Positions 26,108 through 35,092 of a DNA stretch of 64,000 bases are shown in pieces. Both the position numbers and the translations under genes were made by a program. Position 1 is the stretch's first letter; every line of letters begins with the position of its first letter. The notes under the pieces were generated by a model. It was not told the origin of the DNA. It was given only the letters and a program-made list of their open reading frames with translations, and did not search any database. The DNA is from Mucilaginibacter gossypii. Its GTDB lineage: Bacteria; Bacteroidota; Bacteroidia; Sphingobacteriales; Sphingobacteriaceae. The DNA is taken from the NCBI RefSeq assembly GCF_900100945.1, contig NZ_FNCG01000002.1, positions 415,940 through 479,939 on the forward strand, written 5' to 3'.

Positions 26108-26929
26108 TTAATTCCCCTCCAAATTATTACGGTATTGCTTTAGCGCTGTTAGGATTGATCGTACAATTTCGTTTTGGCCGCTGGTCGAGTTCAGATATGC
26201 TTCATCAGATGGATTATTGATAAACCCGGTTTCAACCAGTACGGCAGGCATACCGCTTTGTGCCAATACCAAAACACCCTGTTCCTTTACGCCCAAACTA
26301 TGCCTTCCATTGGTTTTACGGAACTGATTGTCAACCAAATCACCAAACTGTATACTTTGCTTGCGGTATTTTTGCTGAAACGCGTTAAGTACAATAGTAT
26401 TTACCGCAGCATCATCACCATAGCCATTGTATTTTTCTTTGTAATCCTTTTCTATAAATATCGAAGCATTTTCACGCAAGGCTTCACGCTGCTCCTGGCT
26501 GCGGTGAAAGCCGTATACAAGCAACAATGTTCCCCTCGATGATCCTTTTCGCTGGGGCGATGAATTACAATGAATGGAAATGAACAGGTTGCCGTGATTG
26601 TCGTTAGCGATATCGGTACGTTTGTGCAACTCAATAAAAACATCGGTACTGCGGGTCATTACTACTTTAATGCCGCTCATTTCATCATTTATAGCATCCC
26701 TTAACTTTTTGGCGATACTTAAAGAAACGTTTTTTTCCTTTGAATAAGTCCCGTGCGATCCCGGATCTTTGCCTCCGTGTCCGGCATCGATAATAACCGT
26801 TTTAAATTTGAAACGATTGGGGCTTGCTGTTGCAGACTGTTGCCCGAAACACCTGGCGGTGAACATCACGCATAGTAAGGGAAAAAGCGAAATAAATATT
26901 TTATATTTTTTGGGAAAGGAAGCAGGCAT
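26108..26929 (-). CDS. N-acetylmuramoyl-L-alanine amidase (Amidase_3)
   Basis: A 273-residue cell-wall amidase. It has a membrane-targeting N-terminus and an Amidase_3 domain with zinc ligands in VIIDAGHGGKDPG (His) and later FISIHCNSSP (His), and ends with an LVETGFINNPSD motif carrying the catalytic Glu. It cleaves the bond between muramic acid and the peptide stem, for example during daughter-cell separation. I prefer the ATG at 26929 (MPASFPKKYK); 26935 and 26959 are also possible. No partner gene is adjacent. Confidence 0.9.
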   Translation of the reverse strand: MPASFPKKYKIFISLFPLLCVMFTARCFGQQSATASPNRFKFKTVIIDAGHGGKDPGSHGTYSKEKNVSLSIAKKLRDAINDEMSGIKVVMTRSTDVFIELHKRTDIANDNHGNLFISIHCNSSPQRKGSSRGTLLLVYGFHRSQEQREALRENASIFIEKDYKEKYNGYGDDAAVNTIVLNAFQQKYRKQSIQFGDLVDNQFRKTNGRHSLGVKEQGVLVLAQSGMPAVLVETGFINNPSDEAYLNSTSGQNEIVRSILTALKQYRNNLEGN

Positions 26930-27152
26930 GAACATATATGTATACAGGTTTATAAACATTCATTCTATAACAAATAATTATAGGTATGATATTGTTTTAA
27001 CCGTATGGTTTAAAAAGCGCATTTGTTAAAGTGCGCAAATATAATACATGTTTGATTTACAGCACTATCTAAAAAATAATAGCCCGGGTCCGTAACAGAA
27101 GTTTAAACTTTGCATTATGTATGTATATTTAATGACTTAAACAGGTGTGATC

Positions 27153-27974
27153 ATGATGTTAAAAAAGCTGTTGTTAATTGTATTGGTATGTCAGGCATTT
27201 TTGGCCTGCAGTCAGCAAAAAGGCGTAGTTTATGGCGATAATGCCGTTGCCGGTAAATATTATGATATTAGGGGAATAAAGTTGTATGCCGAAGTTTATG
27301 GTAAAGGCAAACCCCTGCTGATGATACATGGCAACAGTAGCAGCATCAATGCTTTTAAAAAAAATATACCCTATTTTGCAAAGAAGTACAAGGTAATAGC
27401 TGTTGACAGCCGTGCACATGGCAAGTCCACCGATCCGCGCGATTCACTTACTTTTGAAATGATGGCCGATGATTTTGCTGCCCTGCTCGATGTAATGCAT
27501 ATCGATTCGGCTTATGTGATAGGATGGAGCGACGGCGGCATTAACGCGCTGGTGATGGCTATGCGCCATCCCAACAAAGTAATAAAACTGGCCTCGACCG
27601 GTGCCAACCTCTGGCCCGATTCTACAGCCCTTATACCTTCCTTATGGAAGGATATGGAAAAAGAATATGCCGCCAAAAAGGATTATCATTTTATCACCGC
27701 CAAAGAAAAGAACGATAGGAAGGTGTTTATGCTTGATTATAAAGAACCCCATATTAAACTTTCGGCATTGAAAGCTATTAAATGCCCGTCGCTGATTATT
27801 GCCGGCGACCATGACCTTATAGTAACAACGCACACTGTTCAGATAGCCGAAAATATTCCGAACGCGTATTTATGGATCCTGCCCAACTCGGGTCATGGCA
27901 CATTGGTTGAACATACCGATGAGTTTAATAAAAAAGTGGATGATTTTTTTGAGCAACCGTTTCACCGGCGTTAA
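27153..27974 (+). CDS. Alpha/beta-hydrolase lipoprotein
   Basis: A 273-residue protein with a lipoprotein signal (FLACSQQ) and a complete alpha/beta-hydrolase fold: oxyanion region LLMIHGNSSSINAFKKN, nucleophile elbow IGWSDGGINALV, acid near IIAGDHDLIV and His near NSGHGTLVEHT. The elbow reads G-x-S-x-G, so the nucleophile is Ser. The substrate is unknown; the fold covers esterases and epoxide hydrolases. It has an intact version of the motifs lost in the truncated gene at 16331. The frame opens with GTG, but the ATG at 27153 is preferred. Confidence 0.87.
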   Translation: MMLKKLLLIVLVCQAFLACSQQKGVVYGDNAVAGKYYDIRGIKLYAEVYGKGKPLLMIHGNSSSINAFKKNIPYFAKKYKVIAVDSRAHGKSTDPRDSLTFEMMADDFAALLDVMHIDSAYVIGWSDGGINALVMAMRHPNKVIKLASTGANLWPDSTALIPSLWKDMEKEYAAKKDYHFITAKEKNDRKVFMLDYKEPHIKLSALKAIKCPSLIIAGDHDLIVTTHTVQIAENIPNAYLWILPNSGHGTLVEHTDEFNKKVDDFFEQPFHRR

Positions 27975-28019
27975 GGGATATAAAAAGGGGGATGTAATTG
28001 GTTACAAGGTATTTAAAAA

Positions 28020-28047
28020 GATGGCCCGGTTGGTACGCCGGGCTATC
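28020..28047 (+). terminator. Hairpin after the hydrolase gene
   Basis: Arms 28020-28029 and 28038-28047 pair at all ten positions, one of them a G-U wobble, across an 8-base loop; no clear T run follows. Confidence 0.4.
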
Positions 28048-28238
28048 TCACATGATTACTTTAATTTAGTAAAATCTCAATTGCTTTGGGTAACAATTTT
28101 TTTTGCCTTAGGTTTTATAAAATTTGCGTTACATATGCTTTTGGGGCAATTTCACTATACTAATTACGGCCTGATGCCGTTTTCACAATAACTCAACCGT
28201 AAGCTAACCTGCAGCTTTTACTGTTTAAGTAAAGTAAT

Positions 28239-28352
28239 ATGGAATCAAAAAACCAAAGGCTGCTTATCGACACGCTTTTAACCATCTCATTTCTTTTAAT
28301 AGTTTTACTTGCCGTTATTATGGTTTTTCAGCCCGGTGTTTATTCCAATTAA
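28239..28352 (+). CDS. Candidate 37-residue single-helix membrane peptide
   Basis: An ATG at 28239 opens a 37-codon frame (MESKNQRLLIDTLLTISFLL, then IVLLAVIMVF and a short tail) with one clear transmembrane helix. It ends 38 bases before the YdeI-like gene at 28391. Such peptides are easily missed. There is no conserved motif I know, and it could be chance, but the strict polar-helix-polar pattern supports a real product. Confidence 0.35.
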   Translation: MESKNQRLLIDTLLTISFLLIVLLAVIMVFQPGVYSN

Positions 28353-28390
28353 TATTATCTTTATTGGGAAGTAAACCCAGATAAAAAAAC

Positions 28391-28612
28391 ATGCTTAAAC
28401 CCGGTGAACATATTGAAGATACACCTGCCGAACTGCAGGCTCTGCTTGACAACGATGCAGACGCCCGTGCGTTTTTTGAAAGCCTGTCCAAATCATATAA
28501 ACAAGGTTATTGTGATTGGGTAGGTTCGGCTAAGCAGGAGGCTACCCGTAAAGTAAGGGCCGATAAGGCATTGATCATGCTCCGTAACAAACAAAAAACC
28601 TTAAAAACCTAA
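28391..28612 (+). CDS. YdeI/OmpD-associated domain protein
   Basis: A 73-residue protein matching the C-terminal part of the YdeI/OmpD-associated family (PF13376): DNDADARAFFESLSKSYKQG and YCDWVGSAKQEATRKVRAD, with a final ALIMLRNKQK helix. The family was first linked to bacteriocin protection, but its function is unsettled. Full-length members also carry an N-terminal DUF1905 domain, absent here, so this is a short form. Confidence 0.8.
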   Translation: MLKPGEHIEDTPAELQALLDNDADARAFFESLSKSYKQGYCDWVGSAKQEATRKVRADKALIMLRNKQKTLKT

Positions 28613-28782
28613 GTATAAATCTCCCCGGAAATAGTTTGTTTTTCTTGTAAGTTCTACTAAAATGGTAGTATATTGTCATCTGATTTCAATAAAAACATGT
28701 TTAAACATTTATTTTATTTGAAGTCCGGATCATTTACATACTTTTGAGCCATAAATCAAAAACAAAAAAAGAAATTAAAACA

Positions 28783-29358
28783 ATGAAAAAGATTTTTATC
28801 CTGTTAGCAGCAGCATTCACCTACACGGCGGCATCAGCACAAACTACCTGGACTGTAGACAAAGCTCACTCAAACGTTAAATTTACAGTAACCCACTTAA
28901 TGGTATCTGATGTTGATGGTATTTTTAAAAACTATGATGCAACCATCACTGCCGCTAAACCTGATTTCAGCGACGCTAAATTTCAGATCAGCATACAAAC
29001 AGCCTCAGTAACTACAGATAATGATCAGCGCGATAAACACATCACAAGCCCTGATTTTTTTGATGTTGCTACTTACCCAACTATTACTTTTACCAGCACC
29101 GGTATCACCAAAACATCTGATAAGCACTACAAACTTACCGGTAACTTAACTTTACACGGTGTAACCAAACCGGCTTCATTTGATTTATGGTACCGTGGTA
29201 CTATCCAAAACCCAATGAGCAAAGCTGATGATGCAGGTTTCCAGTTAACCGGCACCATCAAACGTTCTGATTTTAACTTCGGTTCAAAATTTGGCAACGC
29301 TATGGTAAGCGACGAAGTTGCTATTAAAGCAAATGGTGAGTTTGGCAAAGCCAAATAA
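28783..29358 (+). CDS. YceI-family lipid-binding protein
   Basis: A 191-residue periplasmic protein from the ATG at 28783 (signal MKKIFILLAAAFTYTAASAQ). The YceI domain is clear: TTWTVDKAHSNVKFTVTHLM at the start, SPDFFDVATYPTITF in the middle and GNLTLHGVTKPASFDLWY later. The fold is a lipocalin-like barrel that binds isoprenoid or other lipids. Many Bacteroidota have several copies. A strong terminator follows at 29380. Confidence 0.93.
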   Translation: MKKIFILLAAAFTYTAASAQTTWTVDKAHSNVKFTVTHLMVSDVDGIFKNYDATITAAKPDFSDAKFQISIQTASVTTDNDQRDKHITSPDFFDVATYPTITFTSTGITKTSDKHYKLTGNLTLHGVTKPASFDLWYRGTIQNPMSKADDAGFQLTGTIKRSDFNFGSKFGNAMVSDEVAIKANGEFGKAK

Positions 29359-29379
29359 TTGCAAAAATATATTAACAGG

Positions 29380-29408
29380 AACGGCGCGGATAACCCGCGC
29401 CGTTTTCT
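29380..29408 (+). terminator. Strong Rho-independent terminator of the YceI gene
   Basis: A perfect 10-base-pair stem (29380-29389 with 29395-29404), 5-base loop, followed by a T-rich run. Confidence 0.8.
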
Positions 29409-29435
29409 TGTTTTATGATACAGGCAGTGGAAGAT

Positions 29436-29657
29436 CTATGCTTGGGAAGGCAGATATTGCATTTTTAATCCCTGCTTTTTTTGATAGCGGATTATTAAGG
29501 TGCAAATGCTAATTATTGAAATAAGGGCCGCGCTTGCTATGACATGTGTAAAGGGTACTTTAAACTCCGGATTGATAAGCGTTTCGGTTATGTCAGGAAT
29601 GATGATGGCGATGAGGGGTAAGCAGGAGAATAGCCTCAGGAAACCAAGTTTTTTCAT
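29436..29657 (-). CDS. Small two-helix membrane protein, paralogue 3 of 3
   Basis: 73 residues starting MKKLGFLRLFSCLPLIAIII, then PDITETLI, a second hydrophobic helix and a basic tail (YQKKQGLKMQYLPSQA). It shares the M-[EK]-K-L-x-[IF]-L-R-[ML]-F, P-L and PD pattern with the proteins at 20716 and 22995 but is the most diverged. No domain recognised. Confidence 0.65.
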   Translation of the reverse strand: MKKLGFLRLFSCLPLIAIIIPDITETLINPEFKVPFTHVIASAALISIISICTLIIRYQKKQGLKMQYLPSQA

Positions 29658-29828
29658 AAAAGTGATAATGGTATTTAGCGCAACTAATGCGCTGTAAATA
29701 TGCCACTATGTTTCTTTTTATAAAATACCCGTTACACGGTATTTTTACAACCTGAATTGGTAATTTGCTGAGTAACTGCTTAGCTTTGAAAGAAGCGCCG
29801 GTAAAACGAGGGAAAAAAGAAAGTCCGC

Positions 29829-30227
29829 TTAGGCCTTGCGGGAAAGCAGTTGTTTTAGGGTATTAAACCACAATTGATTTTTAGCTCCAAAAAGGGTATG
29901 ATCAACAATAAGATATAAGGTGATAAGCTCTTCTTTTAGCCTGTAGCGTAATCTTAACGGCTGCCAGAATAAACCATTGTTCCGTACCATCGAACGTTTG
30001 TAAAGCTCGTCAAAACCTAAATATAACTGTTCAAGACTATCAAGCGGGATATGTTCATAGCTATCGCCGTCAAGTACAAGGCTTTTAGGGGTAAGTATAA
30101 TTTCGCCGTTGTAATGGTGTGGTGGCGGGGTAAATGCAAATAATGCTCCTCCGTCATTTGCCAACCCTAATGTGGCCAGGTCATAATCGTGACTCCACAT
30201 TACCTTTCCAATTCTCAATATCTGCAT
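29829..30227 (-). CDS. Hypothetical protein with a PH-like layout
   Basis: A 132-residue protein (MQILRIGKVMWSHDYDLATL) with alternating beta strands (GEIILTPKSLVLDGDSYEHI) and a final helix (NQLWFNTLKQLLSRK). The strand-rich start and C-terminal helix resemble a small PH-like domain, with low certainty. It is on the minus strand, and the 30228-30465 region upstream contains no gene. Confidence 0.5.
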   Translation of the reverse strand: MQILRIGKVMWSHDYDLATLGLANDGGALFAFTPPPHHYNGEIILTPKSLVLDGDSYEHIPLDSLEQLYLGFDELYKRSMVRNNGLFWQPLRLRYRLKEELITLYLIVDHTLFGAKNQLWFNTLKQLLSRKA

Positions 30228-30351
30228 GTTATAAACTTCGGTATTTTAAACGGCAATTACAACAGATTGTTATCATTGTAGTTTCATTTTGTTACAATAA
30301 TGTTAATACCCCTTATGGGTTACCATATCATGTGCTAAACAGTAAAATCCC

Positions 30352-30359
30352 TATCTTTG
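30352..30359 (+). promoter_or_regulatory. Possible -7 promoter element of the DUF2130 gene
   Basis: TATCTTTG fits the Bacteroidota -7 consensus TAnnTTTG, about 105 bases before the ATG at 30466. No clear -33 TTG was seen at the right spacing. Confidence 0.35.
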
Positions 30360-30417
30360 ATTTACAGGAAATATTTTCCTTTTATTAAGTAATTGAATAA
30401 TATCAATAATCAAGTTA

Positions 30418-30460
30418 TTAGCTTAAAGCTTTGTGCATTCAGCTCTCAGCTTTTATATAA
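30418..30460 (+). repeat. Pre-gene repeat, copy A
   Basis: Built of repeated AGCTTT-like units (TTAGCTTAAAGCTTTGTG, CATTCAGCTCTCAGCTTTTA), ending just before the DUF2130 ATG. Close copies lie at 62611-62655 and 63086-63129. Confidence 0.6.
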
Positions 30461-30465
30461 ATAAT

Positions 30466-31716
30466 ATGGCTACAGAAGTTAAGTGCCCAAGTTGTGGTTT
30501 CGGTTTTCCGATAGAGGAGGTAATGGCCGAGGAGTATAAAAAAGAGCTCAGGGTTAAAATGATGGATTATACCCGTCAAAAAGAAGAAGAATACCGCAAA
30601 AAGGATGAGGAGTTTTTAAATAAGGAGCGCCAGCAGCAGGCAGCCTTTGAACAAAGGCTTAACAACGAAAAAAAGCAATTGCAGCAAACGCTTGAAGACA
30701 ACCTGCGTAAAACCATAAGCCAGGATTTTGAAAACCAGCTTGTACTTCTCAAAAATTCAGCCGCTGAAACAGAGGAAAAACTAAAACTATCACGCCAGAA
30801 AGAGCTGGAATTTTTGCAGCGCGAGAAACAACTGCATCAAAAGGAAGAGGAAATGGAGCTTGCAGTGCAGCGCAAGCTGCAGGAGCAGCGGAACGAACTT
30901 ACCGATCAGATCCGCAAGCAGGAAGCAGAACGCCACAGCATAAAAGATACCGAATACCAGCTAAAGGTAAAAGAGCTTGAAAAACAGCTTGACGACCAGA
31001 AGAAACTGGCTGATGAAATGAAGCGCAAAGCCGAGCAGGGTTCTATGCAGCTGCAGGGCGAAGCCCAAGAGTTGATACTGGAAGAGTTATTACGCAATTA
31101 TTTCCCGTTCGATATCATAAGCGAAGTAGGTAAGGGCGTACGCGGTGCCGACTGCGTACAAACCGTGCGTAACCAGTTTGGCCAGGAGTGCGGCCGCATT
31201 ATTTATGAAAGCAAGCGTACCAATGCTTTTTCGGCAGACTGGATCGAGAAGCTTAAAAAAGACATGCGCAGCATGGGGGTTGATGTAGCCGTTATTGTAA
31301 CCCAATGCTACCCAAAAGGCATGGATTGTTTTGGCGAGCGTGACGGGGTTTGGATTTGTAGTTTTGATGAGGTGAAGGCAGTATCCTACATTTTAAGAGA
31401 TGGGGTGATGAAATTATCAAACCTGGCCAAATCACAGGATAATAAAGGTGATAAAATGCACCTGTTGTATGATTACCTTACCAGCAGCGAGTTTTCGGAG
31501 CAATGGAAGGCTATTCGTGAAGGATATATGAGCATGCGCCAATCCATTCAGCGCGAACGCGATGCCATGGAAAAACTCTGGAAAGCCCGCGAAAAGCAAT
31601 TGGATAAAGTGCTGCTAAGTGCCGCTCACATCCGCGGCAGTATTGAAGGGATTGCGGGGAGTGATACTATTCAGCTTAACCTTACCGATGATGAGGATGC
31701 GTTGCTGTTGGAGTAA
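30466..31716 (+). CDS. DUF2130 coiled-coil protein
   Basis: A 416-residue protein with an N-terminal zinc-ribbon-like pair (VKCPSCGFGFPIEE), a long coiled coil over roughly residues 40-200 (KKDEEFLNKERQQQAAFEQR is typical), then the DUF2130 domain. That domain has LRNYFPFDIISEVGKGVRGA, IIYESKRTNAF and VIVTQCYPKGMDCF, a fold related to restriction-endonuclease-like cores. Function is not established. The ATG at 30466 is chosen because the upstream 11 residues look non-coding. Confidence 0.85.
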   Translation: MATEVKCPSCGFGFPIEEVMAEEYKKELRVKMMDYTRQKEEEYRKKDEEFLNKERQQQAAFEQRLNNEKKQLQQTLEDNLRKTISQDFENQLVLLKNSAAETEEKLKLSRQKELEFLQREKQLHQKEEEMELAVQRKLQEQRNELTDQIRKQEAERHSIKDTEYQLKVKELEKQLDDQKKLADEMKRKAEQGSMQLQGEAQELILEELLRNYFPFDIISEVGKGVRGADCVQTVRNQFGQECGRIIYESKRTNAFSADWIEKLKKDMRSMGVDVAVIVTQCYPKGMDCFGERDGVWICSFDEVKAVSYILRDGVMKLSNLAKSQDNKGDKMHLLYDYLTSSEFSEQWKAIREGYMSMRQSIQRERDAMEKLWKAREKQLDKVLLSAAHIRGSIEGIAGSDTIQLNLTDDEDALLLE

Positions 31717-31970
31717 TTAATGTAGTTTCAGTCGGTCCATATACTACCGCAAACGTCGCCGCTTGTGGTTATCATGCAGTGTCATGCGGATTGCTTGCAA
31801 ATTGATAACCTGAACCTCGGCTATAAGTGAAGGCCTGGAATCAAATGTTCTTAATTACCGAAGGATGATATTTTGTGAGTTTTTGCCGCCCTATTTTGGA
31901 TAGTGCACTTGCATGGCAATTATTTTGATCGCCTTGTCAGTATATCAATTTTTGCGCTAAATACAAAGGC

Positions 31971-32072
31971 ATGAAGCAGGGCGATATTAACTCAATTAAT
32001 CATATTATAAACAAAGAAATAGACAACACTCATAACAAACCTGCTAATAAAAATAGCTTTTACTTAAATTAG
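31971..32072 (+). CDS. Candidate 33-residue peptide before the first LanB gene
   Basis: An ATG at 31971 opens 33 codons (MKQGDINSINHIINKEIDNT...) ending 34 bases before the LanB1 ATG. It is hydrophilic, Asn-rich, and has two Ser, one Thr and no Cys. It could be an RiPP-like substrate, a leader peptide, or chance in AT-rich DNA. I list it only because of its position. The rest of the 390-base stretch 31717-32106 shows no other gene. Confidence 0.2.
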   Translation: MKQGDINSINHIINKEIDNTHNKPANKNSFYLN

Positions 32073-32106
32073 CTGTTTACATACTGAACCTTGCCTGTAC
32101 ATCCAA

Positions 32107-35091
32107 ATGAAAGTTAATTTTATTAACGGTTTAATTTTACGCTCGGCTGCTTTGTCGTACAGGCAAAAGCTTGATAAAAAAAACTTGCTTACATTATGGA
32201 ATGACAGGTTAATCAAAGAAAGTATTTACCTGGCAAGTAAATCGCTTTATAATGAACTGGATGCTTTTTTTGCAAACGGGCAGCAAACGAAAGCTAAAGA
32301 AGCTCAATTACTATCAAGTTTTTATAAATATATGGCCCGTATGTCAAACCGGGCTACGCCGTTTGGGCTGTTTGCGGGTTGTTCATCGGTTTACTGGGGG
32401 GCTGCAAATAAAGTAAAACTTACGGCAAAGTTCAGGAGACATGCAGTGCCCGACGCTGTGGTGAGTTTCTCGCTTGCCAAACAAATTGAAAATGCCAATC
32501 AAATATCTGCAGGATATAAGCTAAATAATACCCTTTATAAAGTTGGGGGCGATTTACGATTTATTACTTATCAAATTATTGATAACCAAAGGGTTTACCA
32601 GGTGAGCGCCATTGCCTGCAATGAGGTGCTTGATGACATAATTACCGTTGTTGGTGATAAAATATGGAATAAACAACAACTGCTCGAAAAATTCCCGGAT
32701 TTTGAGCCTGATGATTTCATTGTGTTTATTAATGACCTTATTGAAGGGCAACTGCTAAAACCGGCATTTGAGCCGGCAATAGGGTATGATTTTCCAGTCT
32801 TTTTGCAAAAGACTGATGATCCGGGATTAAGGGATACCATTAATGAATTGGTCGATTTGCTTAATAAAATTAATAATGGAGATGTTGAAAGCTCAAACTG
32901 GTTTTCGTTATATACTGCTATTGAACAAATTACTAATCACATAACCGGCAGGGAACTTAAAGACCAGGTGCATGTAACCAGGTTTAACGAGCTGGAAAGC
33001 CGGGAGCTTGGTCAATCATTGCAATGGAAAATAACTAAGGCGATTGCATTGCTTAATAATGTGAGTGCTGTGGCTCCCAATAAAAGGATTGAGCAGTTTA
33101 AAGGCAGGTTCGGGAAAAGGTATGAGGAGCAGAGCGTACCGCTCCTGGAGGCATTTGACACCGATACGGGAATTGAATACGGGCAATGGTATGAGCATGA
33201 AACCCTTTTTACAGAAGGGCTGTATACCGGAAGCGAAGGGGGGCCTTCATGGGTGGATTATACAGAGATAGATTTTAAAATGCTTAATCTGTTAAACCGC
33301 GCCAAAATTGAAAAACAGTATAAAGTTATTATACCTGATAATTTTGCCAGGGAACGCAGCCCGGATCATTTGCCATTTTCCATGTCGGCGGTTTTTCAGC
33401 TTTTTGAAAACGATATGGTATACCTGGAGAGAGTTACCGGGCCCGGCGCTTTAAGCATGATAGCGCGGTTTGCAGTTGGGGATGCCGAAATTTATAAAAC
33501 AGGTTTAGAGATAGCGGCAAAGGAGATCGCCAACTGCCCGGATGCCATGTTTGCCGAAGTGATCCATATGCCCGAAGAACGGATCTTAAACGTCATGATG
33601 CACCCGCCTTTCTGGCCCCATGAACTGGCTTATATTGATGATGCCAAGGGAAGTTCAGTTTTGAGGCTTGACGATATCTACATAAAGCTTGAGCAGGGCG
33701 TTTTTAAATTGTTTTCAAAAAAACATCAGCGGGAAGTAGTTCCGCGCTTAAGCAGTGCTTATAATTATAACAGGTCGCAGCACCCCATTTACACCTTTTT
33801 GTGCGATATCCAGCATCAGCGGGGCAATGGCAGCTTAAGTTTTAACTGGGGGGCACTCTCTACAGATTTTGTGTTTTTTCCACGCGTTGAAACCAGCTTT
33901 GGCGTTATCCTGCACCGTGCCACCTGGAAGTTTACGCCCGCTATTTTGGGTGAACTTTGCAAGGCTGAAAAATTCATGGATAAATTCGGCGATTTGTTTA
34001 ACAGCTTTAGGAATGAGTGGTTACTGCCCGATAAATTTTATATAATAAAGGGCGATAATGAATTACTGATTGATACTGAAAATGAGATTAGTATACAGGT
34101 ACTTGCAAAGGAAATAGCAAGGCAGGACCCGGTTTTGATTTTATCTGAGTGTATTCACCTTCAGCATGAGGCTATTGTACAAGATGTGGATGGCGATCCT
34201 TACATGCACCAGTTTGTTGCACCCTTCCATTTCGATAGGCCTTTGAAGCCCCCATATTTCCAATATATTGAAAATACGCTTCAGCGTAATTTTTTTCCCG
34301 GCAGCGAGTGGTTATTTATCAAGCTATATCTCAGCAGTAATATCGCCAACGAGGTGCTGTTAAAATTGGATGAACTGTTAAATTATTCGGGTACTGTTAA
34401 AATAAAACAATGGTTTTTTATCCGGTACCATGACCCGGATAATCACATTCGGGTTAGGATTAATTTGCTTAAGGACGGTGATTTTCAGGATGTTTACCTG
34501 GCTGTGCGCGAGGTGTTGTCGCCATTTTTGACAAGCGGGCAGCTTCATGTTGTACAGCTTGATACCTACGTGCGCGAACTGGAACGTTACGGGCAACAAA
34601 TTGAACAAGCCGAGGGCCTTTTTTGTATTGAAACTTCGTTTTGCTGCAGCGTATTCAGGCTGCTTGAAAGCAACCGCTATGATACCGAAGACTGGCTCCT
34701 GATTTTTTGGCTGATCAAAGATTACCTAAACCTGATGAGCAATAACCTAAACGACCAACTGCAATTTGTTGAAAGGCAGCAGGCTTATTTTTTTGCCGAA
34801 TTTGATGATAAGGCGGTTAAAATACAGATTGATCAGTTATATAGAAAATATCATGGCAGCCTCAATAACCTGCTTTTAGCATATGATGACCTGCTTCGGC
34901 AAAAAAGAATGCAGGTAGAATTACTGCTGCAAAACTACACTATTGATTGGAATGCGAAGTTTTTGAGCAGCGTGATCCACATGGCAATTAACCGCTATTT
35001 TAGCAGCCGGCAGCGCCTGCATGAATGCATCTTGTACGGGATGCTCTTAAAGTTCCTTAAATCGGAAAAAGCCCGGAACGGGAAAGTATAG
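32107..35091 (+). CDS. Lanthipeptide dehydratase LanB-like 1 (canonical motifs)
   Basis: A 994-residue full-length LanB: N-terminal glutamylation domain and C-terminal elimination domain. Visible motifs are NRATPFGLFAG at 81-91, the AYNY-x6-YTFLCDIQ region, FFIRYHDPDNHIRVR at 770-784, TYVRELERYG at 820-829 and the C-terminal HMAINRYF with His958. I take this His to match NisB His961, important for glutamate elimination. LanB enzymes use glutamyl-tRNA to dehydrate Ser and Thr in a precursor peptide. The length is very close to NisB (about 993). The gene is convergent with the response-regulator gene, whose stop lies one base away. No LanC or transporter is adjacent. Confidence 0.9.
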   Translation: MKVNFINGLILRSAALSYRQKLDKKNLLTLWNDRLIKESIYLASKSLYNELDAFFANGQQTKAKEAQLLSSFYKYMARMSNRATPFGLFAGCSSVYWGAANKVKLTAKFRRHAVPDAVVSFSLAKQIENANQISAGYKLNNTLYKVGGDLRFITYQIIDNQRVYQVSAIACNEVLDDIITVVGDKIWNKQQLLEKFPDFEPDDFIVFINDLIEGQLLKPAFEPAIGYDFPVFLQKTDDPGLRDTINELVDLLNKINNGDVESSNWFSLYTAIEQITNHITGRELKDQVHVTRFNELESRELGQSLQWKITKAIALLNNVSAVAPNKRIEQFKGRFGKRYEEQSVPLLEAFDTDTGIEYGQWYEHETLFTEGLYTGSEGGPSWVDYTEIDFKMLNLLNRAKIEKQYKVIIPDNFARERSPDHLPFSMSAVFQLFENDMVYLERVTGPGALSMIARFAVGDAEIYKTGLEIAAKEIANCPDAMFAEVIHMPEERILNVMMHPPFWPHELAYIDDAKGSSVLRLDDIYIKLEQGVFKLFSKKHQREVVPRLSSAYNYNRSQHPIYTFLCDIQHQRGNGSLSFNWGALSTDFVFFPRVETSFGVILHRATWKFTPAILGELCKAEKFMDKFGDLFNSFRNEWLLPDKFYIIKGDNELLIDTENEISIQVLAKEIARQDPVLILSECIHLQHEAIVQDVDGDPYMHQFVAPFHFDRPLKPPYFQYIENTLQRNFFPGSEWLFIKLYLSSNIANEVLLKLDELLNYSGTVKIKQWFFIRYHDPDNHIRVRINLLKDGDFQDVYLAVREVLSPFLTSGQLHVVQLDTYVRELERYGQQIEQAEGLFCIETSFCCSVFRLLESNRYDTEDWLLIFWLIKDYLNLMSNNLNDQLQFVERQQAYFFAEFDDKAVKIQIDQLYRKYHGSLNNLLLAYDDLLRQKRMQVELLLQNYTIDWNAKFLSSVIHMAINRYFSSRQRLHECILYGMLLKFLKSEKARNGKV

Positions 35092-35092
35092 C

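Noticed and set aside
27895..28191. Plus-strand ORF of 98 codons overlapping the hydrolase end
   Set aside because: Starts inside the hydrolase gene and includes the terminator-like hairpin; only the last part has a helix, so it is probably chance.
31717..31970. Several short ATG frames of 8-18 codons before LanB1
   Set aside because: Too short and unrelated to each other; no RiPP-like pattern.
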